From positions 1,079,182-1,143,181 of the forward strand of contig NZ_WUMO01000001.1 of assembly GCF_009826975.1 (NCBI RefSeq): 64,000 nucleotides of DNA. The letters are read 5' to 3'. Origin of the DNA: Flavobacterium sp. HBTb2-11-1 (GTDB lineage: Bacteria; Bacteroidota; Bacteroidia; Flavobacteriales; Flavobacteriaceae). Position numbers and translations under genes: made by a program. Positions 47,968 through 56,731 of this stretch are shown in pieces; position 1 is the stretch's first letter; every line of letters begins with the position of its first letter. The notes under the pieces are model-generated. The model saw nothing but the letters and a program-made list of their open reading frames with translations. It was not told where the DNA came from and ran no database searches.

Positions 47968-48063
47968 GTTTCACGCAGATTTATAAAGATTTAAGCAGAT
48001 ATTCGCAGATTTAAATTAAAAATCTAATTAAATCTGCTCTAATCTGTAGAATCTGCGTGAAAT
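47968..48063. repeat. Inverted repeat (TTTCACGCAGATT family)
   Basis: GTTTCACGCAGATT (47969-47982) mirrors AATCTGCGTGAAAT (48050-48063), with further AGCAGAT/ATCTGCT pairing inside. It lies between the porin and KdpD-module genes. Confidence 0.7.
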
Positions 48064-48082
48064 AAAATTTTAAATCTTTTTT

Positions 48083-49159
48083 CTAGAAACTAATAGCTAA
48101 TGCTGTTGTTACAAACGTATTCGTATCTGTTGGCTGATTATTTTTTGTAAAAATTTCATCTTTACTGGACAAATTTCTCGCTTCAATTCTAAACATAACA
48201 TTATCAGTAATTAAGTAATCAAAGTTAGCTGAAAATCCGTACGTTTTAAATCCGTTTGGGGTTTCTGTCGCGATGATAACACCTTTTTCGTCACTATAGT
48301 ATTCTCCTCTTGCTGCCAGCTGAATTTTATCTGTCGGTTTGTATTGCAGAATTACAACAGGAGAGAACCAAACATCATATTTCTCACTTCCTTTAGCCGA
48401 TTGCTGAGAACCAATATCAAAACCAGTCGTTAAGTTTACTTTTTCAGCCACTTTAAATTGTCCGTAGAAATTATTAAAATAACGCCATTTTTTATCTACA
48501 TCTGGCTGTTCGTTTCCAACATAAGTACTCCAGTTCAAAATAACCCGATCAGATGGTTTGTAAGTAACCTGCGTTCCAAAAGCCGGTGTTTGATTTCCAT
48601 CTATTTTCTGAATTCGCTGCCAACTGTTCAAATACATCGCAGCCAAATACCATTTTCCAGAATCAGAAGTATAACCAATTTTTACTCCAGCTTCATAATA
48701 AGGCGAATTCTCAGCCAGAATGCTTCGGGTTAAATTGGCGCAATCTTTTCCAATCGCGCTTTCAAAACCAATATGCGAAGGCATAATTCCGGCATCAATC
48801 CATAAATCATGTTTTTGCGAAATCTTCACGCCAACATTCGCTTCATAAACATTCTGCAGTAAATCCTGTTCAGCCGACATATTATATTGTGCATAAGTTC
48901 CCGCCATCAGTGCCAAATTTGCTCGGACATTTCCCTTAGAATAATTCACTTTTGCCAAACCTAAATTCAGGTTCACTTCATTGCTTCGGTTATAATTATA
49001 AAAAAAGCCCGGTTTTGTATGATTCTCCGGTTTTCCGAAATCATAACTATAATAAACGTCTACATATCCAGAAAACGTAAACGGACTTTTAGATTCTTCT
49101 TGTGCATGTAAATTGCTAAAACCAAAAGCGATTAAAGCAGTAAGTATTATTTTTTTCAT
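48083..49159 (-). CDS. Outer-membrane beta-barrel porin of the Kdp locus
   Basis: 358 residues with a signal peptide (1-19, ending LHAQ), then alternating beta-strand segments and a C-terminal aromatic-ending strand (TTALAISF), as expected for an outer-membrane barrel. It resembles the OmpL-like putative porin family (BBP2). Segments such as FTFSGYVDVYYSYDFGKP and WIDAGIMPSHIGFESAIG are typical. Its place between kdpC and the KdpD module suggests coregulation with potassium uptake, perhaps letting ions through the outer membrane. The function is inferred from position. Confidence 0.85.
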   Translation of the reverse strand: MKKIILTALIAFGFSNLHAQEESKSPFTFSGYVDVYYSYDFGKPENHTKPGFFYNYNRSNEVNLNLGLAKVNYSKGNVRANLALMAGTYAQYNMSAEQDLLQNVYEANVGVKISQKHDLWIDAGIMPSHIGFESAIGKDCANLTRSILAENSPYYEAGVKIGYTSDSGKWYLAAMYLNSWQRIQKIDGNQTPAFGTQVTYKPSDRVILNWSTYVGNEQPDVDKKWRYFNNFYGQFKVAEKVNLTTGFDIGSQQSAKGSEKYDVWFSPVVILQYKPTDKIQLAARGEYYSDEKGVIIATETPNGFKTYGFSANFDYLITDNVMFRIEARNLSSKDEIFTKNNQPTDTNTFVTTALAISF

Positions 49160-49499
49160 ATGTCATTGCGAGGAACGAAGCGATCTCGTCCTCTTAATTT
49201 AAATTATTAGTAGATTTTTTAGGAGCTAATCCCGCTATCCGTTTCAATCTTTTGTGTCTCGTTTCTTTAACGAGACACAAAAGGATTTCCACTACTATCG
49301 GGGCTATGGCATTTGGGGTAAAAAGGCGTTTTGTATTATAATATTTTCATATCCTAACAGGTTTCCAAAACCTGTTAGGTATTATTGTAGTTTAGTTTTT
49401 TCGATTCCAATTTTCTCCCTAGTTTAATGTAAATTCATACCTAACAGGTTTTGGAAACCTGTTAGGAAAAAAAACTTAGAAACTTAGTATCTTAGCGCT
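49160..49499. repeat. Repeat-rich gap between kdpC and porin
   Basis: 340 bp without a gene. It contains TGTCATTGCGAGGAACGAAG (49159 onward), a known type of dispersed repeat; a 14-bp stem TTTTGTGTCTCGTT / AACGAGACACAAAA (49250-49282) flanked by GGAGCTAATCCCGCTATCC and CTACTATCGGGGCTA; and two 27-bp hairpins at 49353-49379 and 49440-49466 that are exact reverse complements of each other (core CCTAACAGGTTT). Readthrough from kdpC to the porin would have to cross all of these. Confidence 0.75.
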
Positions 49500-50051
49500 T
49501 TAGCGCAACGCATCAAGAGCCACATTCAATTCCAAAACATTCACCGTTTCAGGACCAACAGCAGCCGAATTAATTTTAGATTCCACCAAAGCTTTTACTT
49601 TAGCTTCAGCTAAATTTCTTTCTTTAGCAATACGTTTTACCTGAATCAAGGCACCTTGCGGAGAAATATTTGGATCTAAACCACTTCCCGAAGCTGTAAC
49701 CATATCAGCTGGAATATCAGATTTTTTCAAATATGGATGAACTAATAAAAGTGTATCAATTCTTTTTTGAACCAAATCTAGATATTCAGCGTTCCTTGGG
49801 CCTTTATTGCTTCCAGCGCTTCCAGCGGCATTGTAGTCAACGGCCGAAGGTCTTCCCCAGAAATAATTCGATTTATCAAACTTTTGTCCGATTTTTTGAT
49901 AACCAACTACTTTTCCGTTAACCGAAATAGTTTCTCCTTTTCCTTTATTGGGAGCTAGCTGTCCTACCCCGTAAATGGCTAAAGGGTAAATGACGATAAA
50001 AAGTAACAACAAGGCTACTGTAAGTTTTATGAGCGAAAATATATTTTTCAT
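49500..50051 (-). CDS. kdpC: Potassium-transporting ATPase subunit C
   Basis: 183 residues. One N-terminal membrane helix (about 8-28) is followed by the KdpC periplasmic domain: SNYFWGRPSAVDYNAAGSAGSN, TASGSGLDPNISPQGALIQVKRIA and a conserved C-terminal VNVLELNVALD. KdpC stabilises the KdpFABC complex and helps potassium entry. It lies 136 bp after kdpB, with a 33-nt hairpin repeat in the gap. Confidence 0.96.
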   Translation of the reverse strand: MKNIFSLIKLTVALLLLFIVIYPLAIYGVGQLAPNKGKGETISVNGKVVGYQKIGQKFDKSNYFWGRPSAVDYNAAGSAGSNKGPRNAEYLDLVQKRIDTLLLVHPYLKKSDIPADMVTASGSGLDPNISPQGALIQVKRIAKERNLAEAKVKALVESKINSAAVGPETVNVLELNVALDALR

Positions 50052-50150
50052 TTTTTTTTTGAGGTTCTAAGGTTCTGAGATGCTGAGGTTCTAAGGTTTC
50101 TTTTAAGAACTTAGCAATTCAGAACCGATGTTTTTATTTGAGTTTTCTGT

Positions 50151-50183
50151 AAACCCGACAGGTTTTTAAAACCTGTCGGGTTT
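50151..50183. repeat. CAGGTTT hairpin repeat, copy in kdpB-kdpC gap
   Basis: AAACCCGACAGGTTTT and AAAACCTGTCGGGTTT form a near-perfect hairpin. It belongs to the same family as those at 49353, 49440 and 63628. It sits directly after the kdpB stop and could act as a terminator or mRNA 3'-end stabiliser. Confidence 0.8.
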
Positions 50184-50187
50184 AATT

Positions 50188-52245
50188 TTACATGAATAGC
50201 GCAACAATCACGTCAATCAGTTTAATCCCGATGAAAGGAACAATCAAACCGCCTAAACCATAAATCAAAAGATTACGTTTTAAAATGGCACTCGCACCAA
50301 TCGGACGGTATTCAACACCTCTCAACGCCAGCGGAATCAAAATTGGAATGATAATCGCATTAAAAATAACAGCCGATAAAATAGCACTTTCAGGACTGTG
50401 GAGATGCATGATATTTAAACCTTGAAGCGCTGGAATTGCAGTAATAAAAAGTGCAGGAACAATTGCAAAATATTTGGCAACGTCATTAGCAATAGAAAAA
50501 GTTGTTAAAGTTCCTCGAGTCATTAAAAGCTGTTTTCCAATTTCGACAATCTCGATTAACTTGGTTGGGTCATTGTCAAGATCGACCATGTTTCCAGCTT
50601 CTTTTGCCGCTTGCGTTCCGCTGTTCATGGCAACGCCTACATTCGCTTGGGCAAGGGCAGGAGCATCGTTTGTTCCGTCTCCCATCATGGCAACCAATCT
50701 TCCTTCAGCTTGTTCTTTTCGGATATAGTTCATTTTGTCTTCTGGTTTTGCTTCAGCAATAAAATCATCAACACCAGCTTTTTCGGCAATAAACTTAGCC
50801 GTAAGCGGATTATCTCCTGTAACCATAACCGTTTTGATTCCCATTCGGCGTAAGCGTTCAAAACGTTCTTTCATTCCGGTTTTGATAATATCCTGTAATT
50901 CGATTACACCTTGGATTTCGTTGTTTTTGATTACTACTAAAGGAGTTCCTCCATTAGACGAAATTGAAATTACTTGTTGGGCTGTATCTTCTGGAAAAGA
51001 ATTTCCAGCTTGTTGTGCAATATTCCTTGCAGCATCTTGTGCACCTTTTCTAATATTAGTTCCGTCTTTTAATACGACTCCAGAAGTTCTGGTTTCAGCA
51101 GTAAATTTGATAGTGTGTGCGATGTCAGAAGTCGTTTGTAAAAAGCTGGCTTTCGTTTCACTTTTCACATCAATCATTTCACTTAACTCGAGAATACTTT
51201 TCCCTTCTGGCGTATCATCTGCAAGCGAACTCAGCACAGCCGATTTCACAAAGTCATCAAAAGAAATTCCTTTTGTTGGATAAAAATTAGTCGCTTTTCT
51301 GTTTCCAATTGTGATGGTTCCTGTTTTATCCAAAAGCAAAACATCAATATCTCCAGCCGTTTCAACCGCTTTACCAGATTTTGTAATGACGTTGGCACGT
51401 AAAGCTCTGTCCATTCCCGCAATACCAATCGCAGAAAGCAATCCTCCAATTGTCGTTGGAATCAAACAAACGAACAGTGCAATAAAAGCAGCAATAGTAA
51501 TAGGAGCATTGGCATAATCGGCAAATGGTTTTAGCGTAACACAGACAATCACGAAGATTAAAGTAAAAGCCGCTAATAAAATCGTTAAAGCAATTTCGTT
51601 TGGTGTTTTCTGACGGCTCGCACCTTCAACTAAAGCAATCATTTTGTCCAAAAAGCTTTCGCCAGGTTCAGAAGTTACTTTTACTTTAATTTTATCAGAC
51701 AATACTTTTGTCCCTCCAGTTACCGAAGATTTATCTCCGCCGGCTTCACGAATTACTGGAGCACTTTCTCCCGTAATGGCACTTTCGTCGATTGTAGCTA
51801 GCCCTTCAATAATTTCTCCGTCAGCAGCAATTAAATCACCCGCTTCGCAAATAAAAATATCATCTTTTTTTAATGTCGAAGAACTTACATTTTTGATTTC
51901 TCCGTTTGGGAGAATTTGTCTGGCAGGAGTTTCTTCTCGAGTTTTTCTTAAACTGTCAGCTTGTGCTTTTCCTCGAGCTTCAGCAATCGCTTCAGCGAAA
52001 TTGGCAAACAAAAGCGTTGCAAATAAGATTAGAAAAACAATGAAATTGTAAACAAAACTGCCCTGATCGTTAGCGCCCATTAAGATCGAAACGCAAACGG
52101 CAAACATAATCGCAGTTCCGATTTCTACGGTAAACATTACCGGATTTTTTACCATCATTTTTGGATTCAGCTTCACAAAAGACTGCAATAAAGCTTCTTT
52201 TACCTGTTTGCTTTCAAATAATGATGTGGATTTATTAGTTGTCAT
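50188..52245 (-). CDS. kdpB: Potassium-transporting P-type ATPase subunit B
   Basis: 685 residues, the usual length. Catalytic motifs: TGES (158-161), phosphorylated Asp306 in DKTGT, and the hinge [12 protein letters not shown]. Seven membrane helices are expected. KdpB hydrolyses ATP and, with the channel-like KdpA, drives high-affinity potassium uptake under potassium limitation. It is separated from kdpA by about 515 bp that hold an opposite-strand gene and flanking repeats, an unusual break in this normally tight operon. Confidence 0.97.
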   Translation of the reverse strand: MTTNKSTSLFESKQVKEALLQSFVKLNPKMMVKNPVMFTVEIGTAIMFAVCVSILMGANDQGSFVYNFIVFLILFATLLFANFAEAIAEARGKAQADSLRKTREETPARQILPNGEIKNVSSSTLKKDDIFICEAGDLIAADGEIIEGLATIDESAITGESAPVIREAGGDKSSVTGGTKVLSDKIKVKVTSEPGESFLDKMIALVEGASRQKTPNEIALTILLAAFTLIFVIVCVTLKPFADYANAPITIAAFIALFVCLIPTTIGGLLSAIGIAGMDRALRANVITKSGKAVETAGDIDVLLLDKTGTITIGNRKATNFYPTKGISFDDFVKSAVLSSLADDTPEGKSILELSEMIDVKSETKASFLQTTSDIAHTIKFTAETRTSGVVLKDGTNIRKGAQDAARNIAQQAGNSFPEDTAQQVISISSNGGTPLVVIKNNEIQGVIELQDIIKTGMKERFERLRRMGIKTVMVTGDNPLTAKFIAEKAGVDDFIAEAKPEDKMNYIRKEQAEGRLVAMMGDGTNDAPALAQANVGVAMNSGTQAAKEAGNMVDLDNDPTKLIEIVEIGKQLLMTRGTLTTFSIANDVAKYFAIVPALFITAIPALQGLNIMHLHSPESAILSAVIFNAIIIPILIPLALRGVEYRPIGASAILKRNLLIYGLGGLIVPFIGIKLIDVIVALFM

Positions 52246-52287
52246 TTTTCTTTGTGTAAAATGTTAGATGTAAAATGTGAAATTTCT

Positions 52288-52295
52288 TACTTTTG
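52288..52295 (+). promoter_or_regulatory. -7 element of the four-helix-bundle gene
   Basis: TACTTTTG (TAnnTTTG) ends 20 bp before the ATG at 52316 and so favours that start over an upstream in-frame one at 52277. Confidence 0.5.
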
Positions 52296-52315
52296 TAAAA
52301 TGTTATTTATTAAAT

Positions 52316-52675
52316 ATGAAACCACATAAAAAATTGAATTCTTGGATTAAAAGTTTTGAATTCGTTAAAGAAATTTATTTAGTTACAAGAAAATTTCCTG
52401 CTGAAGAAAAATTCGGAATTACTTCGCAAATTCGGAGAGCTTCAGTTTCTGTACCTCTTAATATTGCAGAAGGAGCTGCAAGAAAAGGAACAAAAGAATT
52501 TATCCATTTTTTACATATTTCACTAGGTTCTTTATCAGAACTCGATACTTTAATTTTACTTAGTAAAGAGCTGGATTTTTTCAATGAACAAGAATGTAAA
52601 CAGTTAATTGAAAAACTAGATGTCATAGGAAAACTCATTTATGGATTAATTAAAAACCTTGAAACACGGATATGA
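52316..52675 (+). CDS. Four-helix-bundle (S23/IVP-like) protein inside the kdp locus
   Basis: 119 residues from ATG 52316. It matches the four-helix-bundle family (TIGR02436, named from 23S rRNA intervening sequences): SWIKSFEFVKEIYLVTRKFPAEEKFGITSQIRRASVSVPLNIAEGAAR, then FIHFLHISLGSLSELDTLILLSKEL. The molecular role is unclear; the related Avd protein helps retrohoming in diversity-generating retroelements, but no reverse transcriptase is present here. It is oriented against kdpB and kdpA and is flanked on both sides by TAAAATGT-type repeats, which suggests insertion of a discrete unit into the operon. Confidence 0.85.
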   Translation: MKPHKKLNSWIKSFEFVKEIYLVTRKFPAEEKFGITSQIRRASVSVPLNIAEGAARKGTKEFIHFLHISLGSLSELDTLILLSKELDFFNEQECKQLIEKLDVIGKLIYGLIKNLETRI

Positions 52676-52682
52676 TTTGTTT

Positions 52683-52765
52683 TTGTGAGATGTGAAATGT
52701 GAGTTGTAAAATGTTATTTTAGTCAATACTTTTCACATTTTACTTTTCACAAATCACATTTTACA
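52683..52765. repeat. TAAAATGT repeats flanking the four-helix-bundle gene
   Basis: GAGATGTGAAATGTGAGTTG followed by TAAAATG, then mirrored words CACATTTTAC and CACAAATCACATTTTAC. The left side of the gene (52256-52310) has GTAAAATGTTAGATGTAAAA, AATGTGAAATTTC and GTAAAATG. Confidence 0.65.
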
Positions 52766-54479
52766 TTCCAAAATATTCTGCCAATGGACCTAAAGCCAAA
52801 GCTGGGAAGAAAGATAAAGCAGCGATAATTGCGATTACAGCGAAAATCATTATTCCAAAAATTGAAGTATCGGTTTTTAAAGTTCCTGCACTTTCTGGAA
52901 TGTATTTTTTATTGGCTAATAAACCTGCAATTGCCAAAGGCCCGATGATTGGAATGAAACGACTCAACAATAAAACAATTCCAGTTGTGATATTCCAAAA
53001 CGGATTATTATCTCCTAAACCTTCAAAACCAGAACCATTGTTGGCAGCACTCGAAGTATATTCATATAACATTTCAGAAAACCCGTGATTACCAGGATTA
53101 TTTAACCAGCCTGTGGCATTTCCGCTGAACCAATAGCCCATTGCAGTATCATTCGCAGCAAAATAAGACGCTAAAGCCGTTCCTGCTAAAATCAATAAGG
53201 GGTGAAGAATAGCAATAAAAGCAGCAATTTTGACTTCGCGGGCCTCAATTTTCTTTCCTAAGAATTCAGGAGTACGGCCGACCATTAAACCAGAAATAAA
53301 TACGGCTAGAATAATAAAGATGTAAAAGTTGAGGTAACCGACACCGCATCCGCCATAAAAAGCATTGACCATCATAGCCAATAATTGCATAGCTCCAGAG
53401 ACTGGCATTGCACTATCGTGCATACTGTTTACAGATCCTGTAGAAATCACTGTAGTTGCAATACTCCAGAAACCTGAAATTGCTGGGCCAAACCGAACCT
53501 CTTTCCCTTCCATAGCTCCTGTTGTCTGTGCGATTCCCATTTTTGCGATAGCAGGATTTCCGTTGATTTCGCTTGAGATTGTCGGAATTACAAGAAGTAA
53601 AAATCCAATAGTCATGACACCAAAAATGATGTAGGAGAATTTTCTTTTGTTAAGGAAAAAACCAAGTGCAAAAATCATCGCAAACGGAACAATCATTTGT
53701 GCCCAAAGCTCAACAGCGTTTGTAAAATAAGTCGGATTTTCTAACGGATGAGCCGAGTTTGCTCCGAAGAATCCACCACCGTTTGTACCGATATGTTTAA
53801 TAGCAATAAAAGCTGCGGCTGGTCCTCGTGATACTTCAACGTGATCGCCTTGTAAAGTGGTTATGGCATCTTTCCCTTCAAAAGTCATTGGAGTTCCGCT
53901 GAAAACCAAAGCGATAGCAACGATTGCTGAAAGAGGCAATAAAATACGAGTACAGCTTTTTACGAAATAATTGTAGAAATTACCCAGTTGGTCTGTAGTT
54001 CTTTCTTTCATTGCAGTAAAAACCATTGCAGCAGCAGCGATTCCGACACCAGCCGAAACGAATTGTAAAAACATCAGTACCATTTGCGATAAGTACGAAA
54101 CGCCAGTCTCACCAGAATAATGCTGCAAATTGCAGTTTACAACAAATGAAATAGCAGTATTAAATGCCAAATCAGGCGACATTGACGGGTTATTATCGGG
54201 ATTCAGCGGTAATGAACCCTGAAAAAGTAAAACAAAAAAGCAAAGAAAGAACCAAACCATATTGATGCTCAAAAGTGCTTTTAAGTGCTGTTTCCAGTTC
54301 ATTTCTACGGTTGGGTTAATGCCGCTGATTTTAAAAATAAATTTTTCAATTGGATTGAAAATCGGGTCAAGAAGCGTTTTATTTCCAGTAAAAACTTTAG
54401 CAATATATTTCCCTACCGGAATAGCTAAAATAATGGTTAGGAGAAAAATACCTATGACACCTAGTATTTCTGTGTTCAT
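52761..54479 (-). CDS. kdpA: Potassium-transporting ATPase subunit A
   Basis: 572 residues with about ten membrane helices. KdpA is the channel-like potassium-binding subunit with four selectivity-filter repeats; visible conserved stretches include NCNLQHYSGETGVSYLSQM, GTNGGGFFGANSAHPLENPT, TGSVNSMHDSAMP and YTSSAANNGSGFEGL. It follows three tiny membrane-peptide genes and is followed, against the usual order, by the opposite-strand four-helix-bundle gene before kdpB. Confidence 0.97.
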   Translation of the reverse strand: MNTEILGVIGIFLLTIILAIPVGKYIAKVFTGNKTLLDPIFNPIEKFIFKISGINPTVEMNWKQHLKALLSINMVWFFLCFFVLLFQGSLPLNPDNNPSMSPDLAFNTAISFVVNCNLQHYSGETGVSYLSQMVLMFLQFVSAGVGIAAAAMVFTAMKERTTDQLGNFYNYFVKSCTRILLPLSAIVAIALVFSGTPMTFEGKDAITTLQGDHVEVSRGPAAAFIAIKHIGTNGGGFFGANSAHPLENPTYFTNAVELWAQMIVPFAMIFALGFFLNKRKFSYIIFGVMTIGFLLLVIPTISSEINGNPAIAKMGIAQTTGAMEGKEVRFGPAISGFWSIATTVISTGSVNSMHDSAMPVSGAMQLLAMMVNAFYGGCGVGYLNFYIFIILAVFISGLMVGRTPEFLGKKIEAREVKIAAFIAILHPLLILAGTALASYFAANDTAMGYWFSGNATGWLNNPGNHGFSEMLYEYTSSAANNGSGFEGLGDNNPFWNITTGIVLLLSRFIPIIGPLAIAGLLANKKYIPESAGTLKTDTSIFGIMIFAVIAIIAALSFFPALALGPLAEYFGM

Positions 54480-54515
54480 ATTTTATTTGTTAGAAATTAT
54501 TTAATTTTTGTATTA

Positions 54516-54611
54516 TTATAAAAACAGAATCAGTACAATAAAGGCTAATGTCCAGACAGCGCATGCATACAGTAGAGATGTCTTTTTATTTTTATAATTC
54601 GACTTTTTCAT
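54516..54611 (-). CDS. 31-residue membrane peptide between kdpF and kdpA
   Basis: A complete small frame with ATG at 54611 and TAA at 54518-54516, starting 2 bp after the kdpF stop codon. It has a basic N-terminus (MKKSNYKNKK) and one hydrophobic helix (LLYACAVWTLAFIVLILFL). No family is known to me. The tight spacing and the single-helix design fit an accessory peptide of the Kdp complex, but translation is not shown; it is presented as likely, not certain. Confidence 0.55.
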   Translation of the reverse strand: MKKSNYKNKKTSLLYACAVWTLAFIVLILFL

Positions 54612-54613
54612 TT

Positions 54614-54691
54614 TTAAAATTTTTCGGGTTTGATTAATACATAAACCAAATACACGAAAACGGCGATTGAAATAATAAATAGTGCAGTCAT
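54614..54691 (-). CDS. kdpF: KdpF small subunit
   Basis: 25 residues, one membrane helix, ending YLVYVLIKPEKF, which closely resembles the E. coli KdpF end (YLVYALINAEAF). KdpF is a small stabilising peptide of the KdpFABC complex. Its ATG at 54691 is 3 bp after the stop of the preceding 27-codon frame, and its stop is 2 bp before the next, a run of three tiny genes ahead of kdpA. Confidence 0.88.
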   Translation of the reverse strand: MTALFIISIAVFVYLVYVLIKPEKF

Positions 54692-54694
54692 GAT

Positions 54695-54778
54695 TTAGAT
54701 TTTTTCAAAGAATTCAACTGACAGAAAACAAATCGCAAACAGTAAAACTGCCAAAGCGAGAAGGAGGAATGTGACCAT
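54695..54778 (-). CDS. 27-residue membrane peptide upstream of kdpF
   Basis: A complete frame (ATG at 54778, TAA at 54697-54695) encoding one hydrophobic helix (TFLLLALAVLLFAICFLS) and a short acidic tail, EFFEKI. An AAGGAGG-like sequence is absent upstream. It lies 3 bp before kdpF. The compact arrangement suggests a real small subunit, but it matches no family I can name. Confidence 0.55.
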   Translation of the reverse strand: MVTFLLLALAVLLFAICFLSVEFFEKI

Positions 54779-54846
54779 GATTATTTTAGAATTAAGATTT
54801 TAGATTTTTTCGATTAAACAATTAAACAGTTAGCCGATTAAACTTT

Positions 54847-55128
54847 TTAAACTCCCGAAGCATTTACTTGTTTGATATATTCTGCTTTAAGTGTCTGTGG
54901 AAAAAGATGTGAAATATTGCAGTGACGCATTTCCATAAAAGATGAAACCGAAAAAACATACACGTTAGAAATAGCATTTTTAGTCTCTATGCTTCCGTTT
55001 ATAAATAACCGTTCAGCAAGCGCTAGGCATTTTTTAGCCCGAACGATATTACCGCAGATAATATTTTTTTTAGTAATCTCAGCAAAACGTTCTGCTTGTT
55101 TGTAGATTGAGGTAACTTGATTTTTCAT
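54847..55128 (-). CDS. Small helical protein at the head of the kdp operon, function unknown
   Basis: 93 residues, mainly helical, no signal or membrane segment: MKNQVTSIYKQAERFAEITKKN, then CGNIVRAKKCLALAERLFING and a conserved-looking C-terminal SHLFPQTLKAEYIKQVNASG. Four cysteines or Cys-like positions are spread through it. It is the first leftward gene after the regulator's terminator, followed at 68 bp by the first tiny peptide gene, so it probably belongs to the kdp transcript. Its role is unknown; a regulatory function is only a guess from position. Confidence 0.65.
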   Translation of the reverse strand: MKNQVTSIYKQAERFAEITKKNIICGNIVRAKKCLALAERLFINGSIETKNAISNVYVFSVSSFMEMRHCNISHLFPQTLKAEYIKQVNASGV

Positions 55129-55245
55129 TTGGAATGAATTTTTTAATGTTCTTCCTCTTTATGCCAAAAGATGTTCCGAAAAAGTCAAGTGATGTCTAAA
55201 GTGTTGTAAACAAAAGAAATGTAGTTTTGTGCCAAAAAATAGGCA

Positions 55246-55276
55246 TAAAAAAAGCCTATCATTTTGATAAGCTTTT
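55246..55276 (-). terminator. Terminator of the NtrC-type regulator gene
   Basis: On the minus strand AAAAGCTTATC-AAAA-TGATAGGCTTTTTTT, a stem with one bulge and T7. It lies 112 bp past the regulator stop and so separates the regulator from the kdp transcript. Confidence 0.72.
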
Positions 55277-55387
55277 CTCGTTTTGATATGTTATTTAAAC
55301 TTCTCCGAAGCTTTAATTGGATTTGAAATTTGTCGTTGATATTGATGTTGCAGTTGGAATTTGGAATTTGAAAATTTGGAGTTTATT

Positions 55388-56731
55388 CTATTGAATCCCA
55401 TATTCTTCTAACTTCCTATACAAAGTCGCAATGCCAATTTCCAACAATCTAGCTGTTTCCGCCTTATTACCTTTTGTATAATTTAAAACCTTTTGAATAT
55501 GCAATTTCTCAACACTCTGCATGGAGAAAGCCGACATTGGTTTCGAATTATTTTCCATTTGATGTTGCATTTCGTAAGGCAGAACATCTGCAGTCAAAGT
55601 ATCGCCACTGCTTAAAATAACCGATCTCTCGATGACGTTTTTCAGTTCACGGATATTCCCTGGCCAAGAATAATTTTCCAATTTTTGTAAAAATTCATCT
55701 GCAATCTGTAATGCTTTTTTATTCGTTTTTTCCGAAAATTGCTTCACATAATAATTCGCCAATAGCGGAATATCCTTAATCCTTTCTCGTAAAGAAGGCA
55801 ATTTTATTTCGAAAATATTCAAACGGAAATACAAATCAGAGCGGAAACGATGTTCGTCGCTTTCTACTTTTAAATCACGGTTTGTAGCCGCAATTAATCT
55901 GAAATTTGATTTTTTTGGAGTCGTATCTCCAACGGGAATATATTCGGAAGTTTCCAAAACACGCAATAATTTCGCCTGAAGATCAATTGGCATTTCACCA
56001 ATTTCATCCAGAAATAAAGTGCCGCCGTTTGCTTCTTCAATAAAACCTTTTTTATCTTTTACAGCTCCCGTAAAAGCACCTTGTTTATGCCCGAAAAGTT
56101 CGCTTTCTAAAATTTCCTTTGTAAAAGTACTGCAGTTTAATGCCACAAAAGACTTTCCTGCGCGGTTGCTGTTTTCATGAATCGCTTGAGCAAAAACTTC
56201 CTTCCCTGTTCCAGTTTCGCCAGTCAATAAAACAGTCGAATCGGTTTTGGCTACTTTTTGGGCAAGATCAATAACCTGTTCGATTCCTTTTGATTTACCA
56301 ATTATGGTATTAAAAGAATATTTATCGTTGATTCGTTTTTCAAGCTGTTGGACTTTTTTCTGCAAATGCACTTTTTCGACGGCTTTATACAGAAGCGGAA
56401 TAATTTTATCGTTATCGTCGCCTTTTACAATATAATCGAAAGCGCCATTTTTCATTGCCTGAACGCCATCTGGAATATTTCCAAAAGCCGTTAGCAAAAT
56501 AACTTCTGCCAAAGGAAAACTGCTTTTTATGTTTTGCACAAAATCAACCCCGTTTCCGTCAGGAAGTTTTACATCGCACAAAACGACATCAATTTCGGTT
56601 TGTTCCAGTTTTTTAAAACCCGATTTTAAATCTTTGGCTTCAAAAACTTCAAACCCTTCCGATTTTATAATTCGCGCGAGCAGACTTCTTAGTTTTTCTT
56701 CGTCGTCTATAATTAAAATTTTGTGTGTCAT
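55388..56731 (-). CDS. Sigma-54-dependent response regulator (NtrC family)
   Basis: 447 residues. A receiver domain (1-120) with phospho-acceptor Asp53 (LCDVKLPDG) is followed by an AAA+ domain with Walker A GETGTGKE (171-178), the sigma-54 contact loop GAFTGA (218-223) and [12 protein letters not shown], then a C-terminal Fis-type HTH ([38 protein letters not shown]). It should activate sigma-54 promoters when phosphorylated. It lies just upstream of the kdp cluster in the same direction. Kdp systems normally use the OmpR-type KdpE, which is missing here, so this protein may replace it, with the kinase at 45006-46721 as candidate partner. Confidence 0.92.
   Translation of the reverse strand: MTHKILIIDDEEKLRSLLARIIKSEGFEVFEAKDLKSGFKKLEQTEIDVVLCDVKLPDGNGVDFVQNIKSSFPLAEVILLTAFGNIPDGVQAMKNGAFDYIVKGDDNDKIIPLLYKAVEKVHLQKKVQQLEKRINDKYSFNTIIGKSKGIEQVIDLAQKVAKTDSTVLLTGETGTGKEVFAQAIHENSNRAGKSFVALNCSTFTKEILESELFGHKQGAFTGAVKDKKGFIEEANGGTLFLDEIGEMPIDLQAKLLRVLETSEYIPVGDTTPKKSNFRLIAATNRDLKVESDEHRFRSDLYFRLNIFEIKLPSLRERIKDIPLLANYYVKQFSEKTNKKALQIADEFLQKLENYSWPGNIRELKNVIERSVILSSGDTLTADVLPYEMQHQMENNSKPMSAFSMQSVEKLHIQKVLNYTKGNKAETARLLEIGIATLYRKLEEYGIQ

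Noticed and set aside
50735..51283. 182-codon open frame antisense to kdpB
   Set aside because: It is completely contained in a conserved gene on the other strand and its Ser/Ile-rich sequence is typical of a shadow frame.
52316..52675. Four-helix-bundle gene as an Avd of a diversity-generating retroelement
   Set aside because: No reverse transcriptase, template repeat or variable repeat is visible in the window; only the fold family is shared.
55160..55171. Second TTGGCA word as a sigma-54 promoter of the kdp operon
   Set aside because: No acceptable -12 element lies at the required distance.
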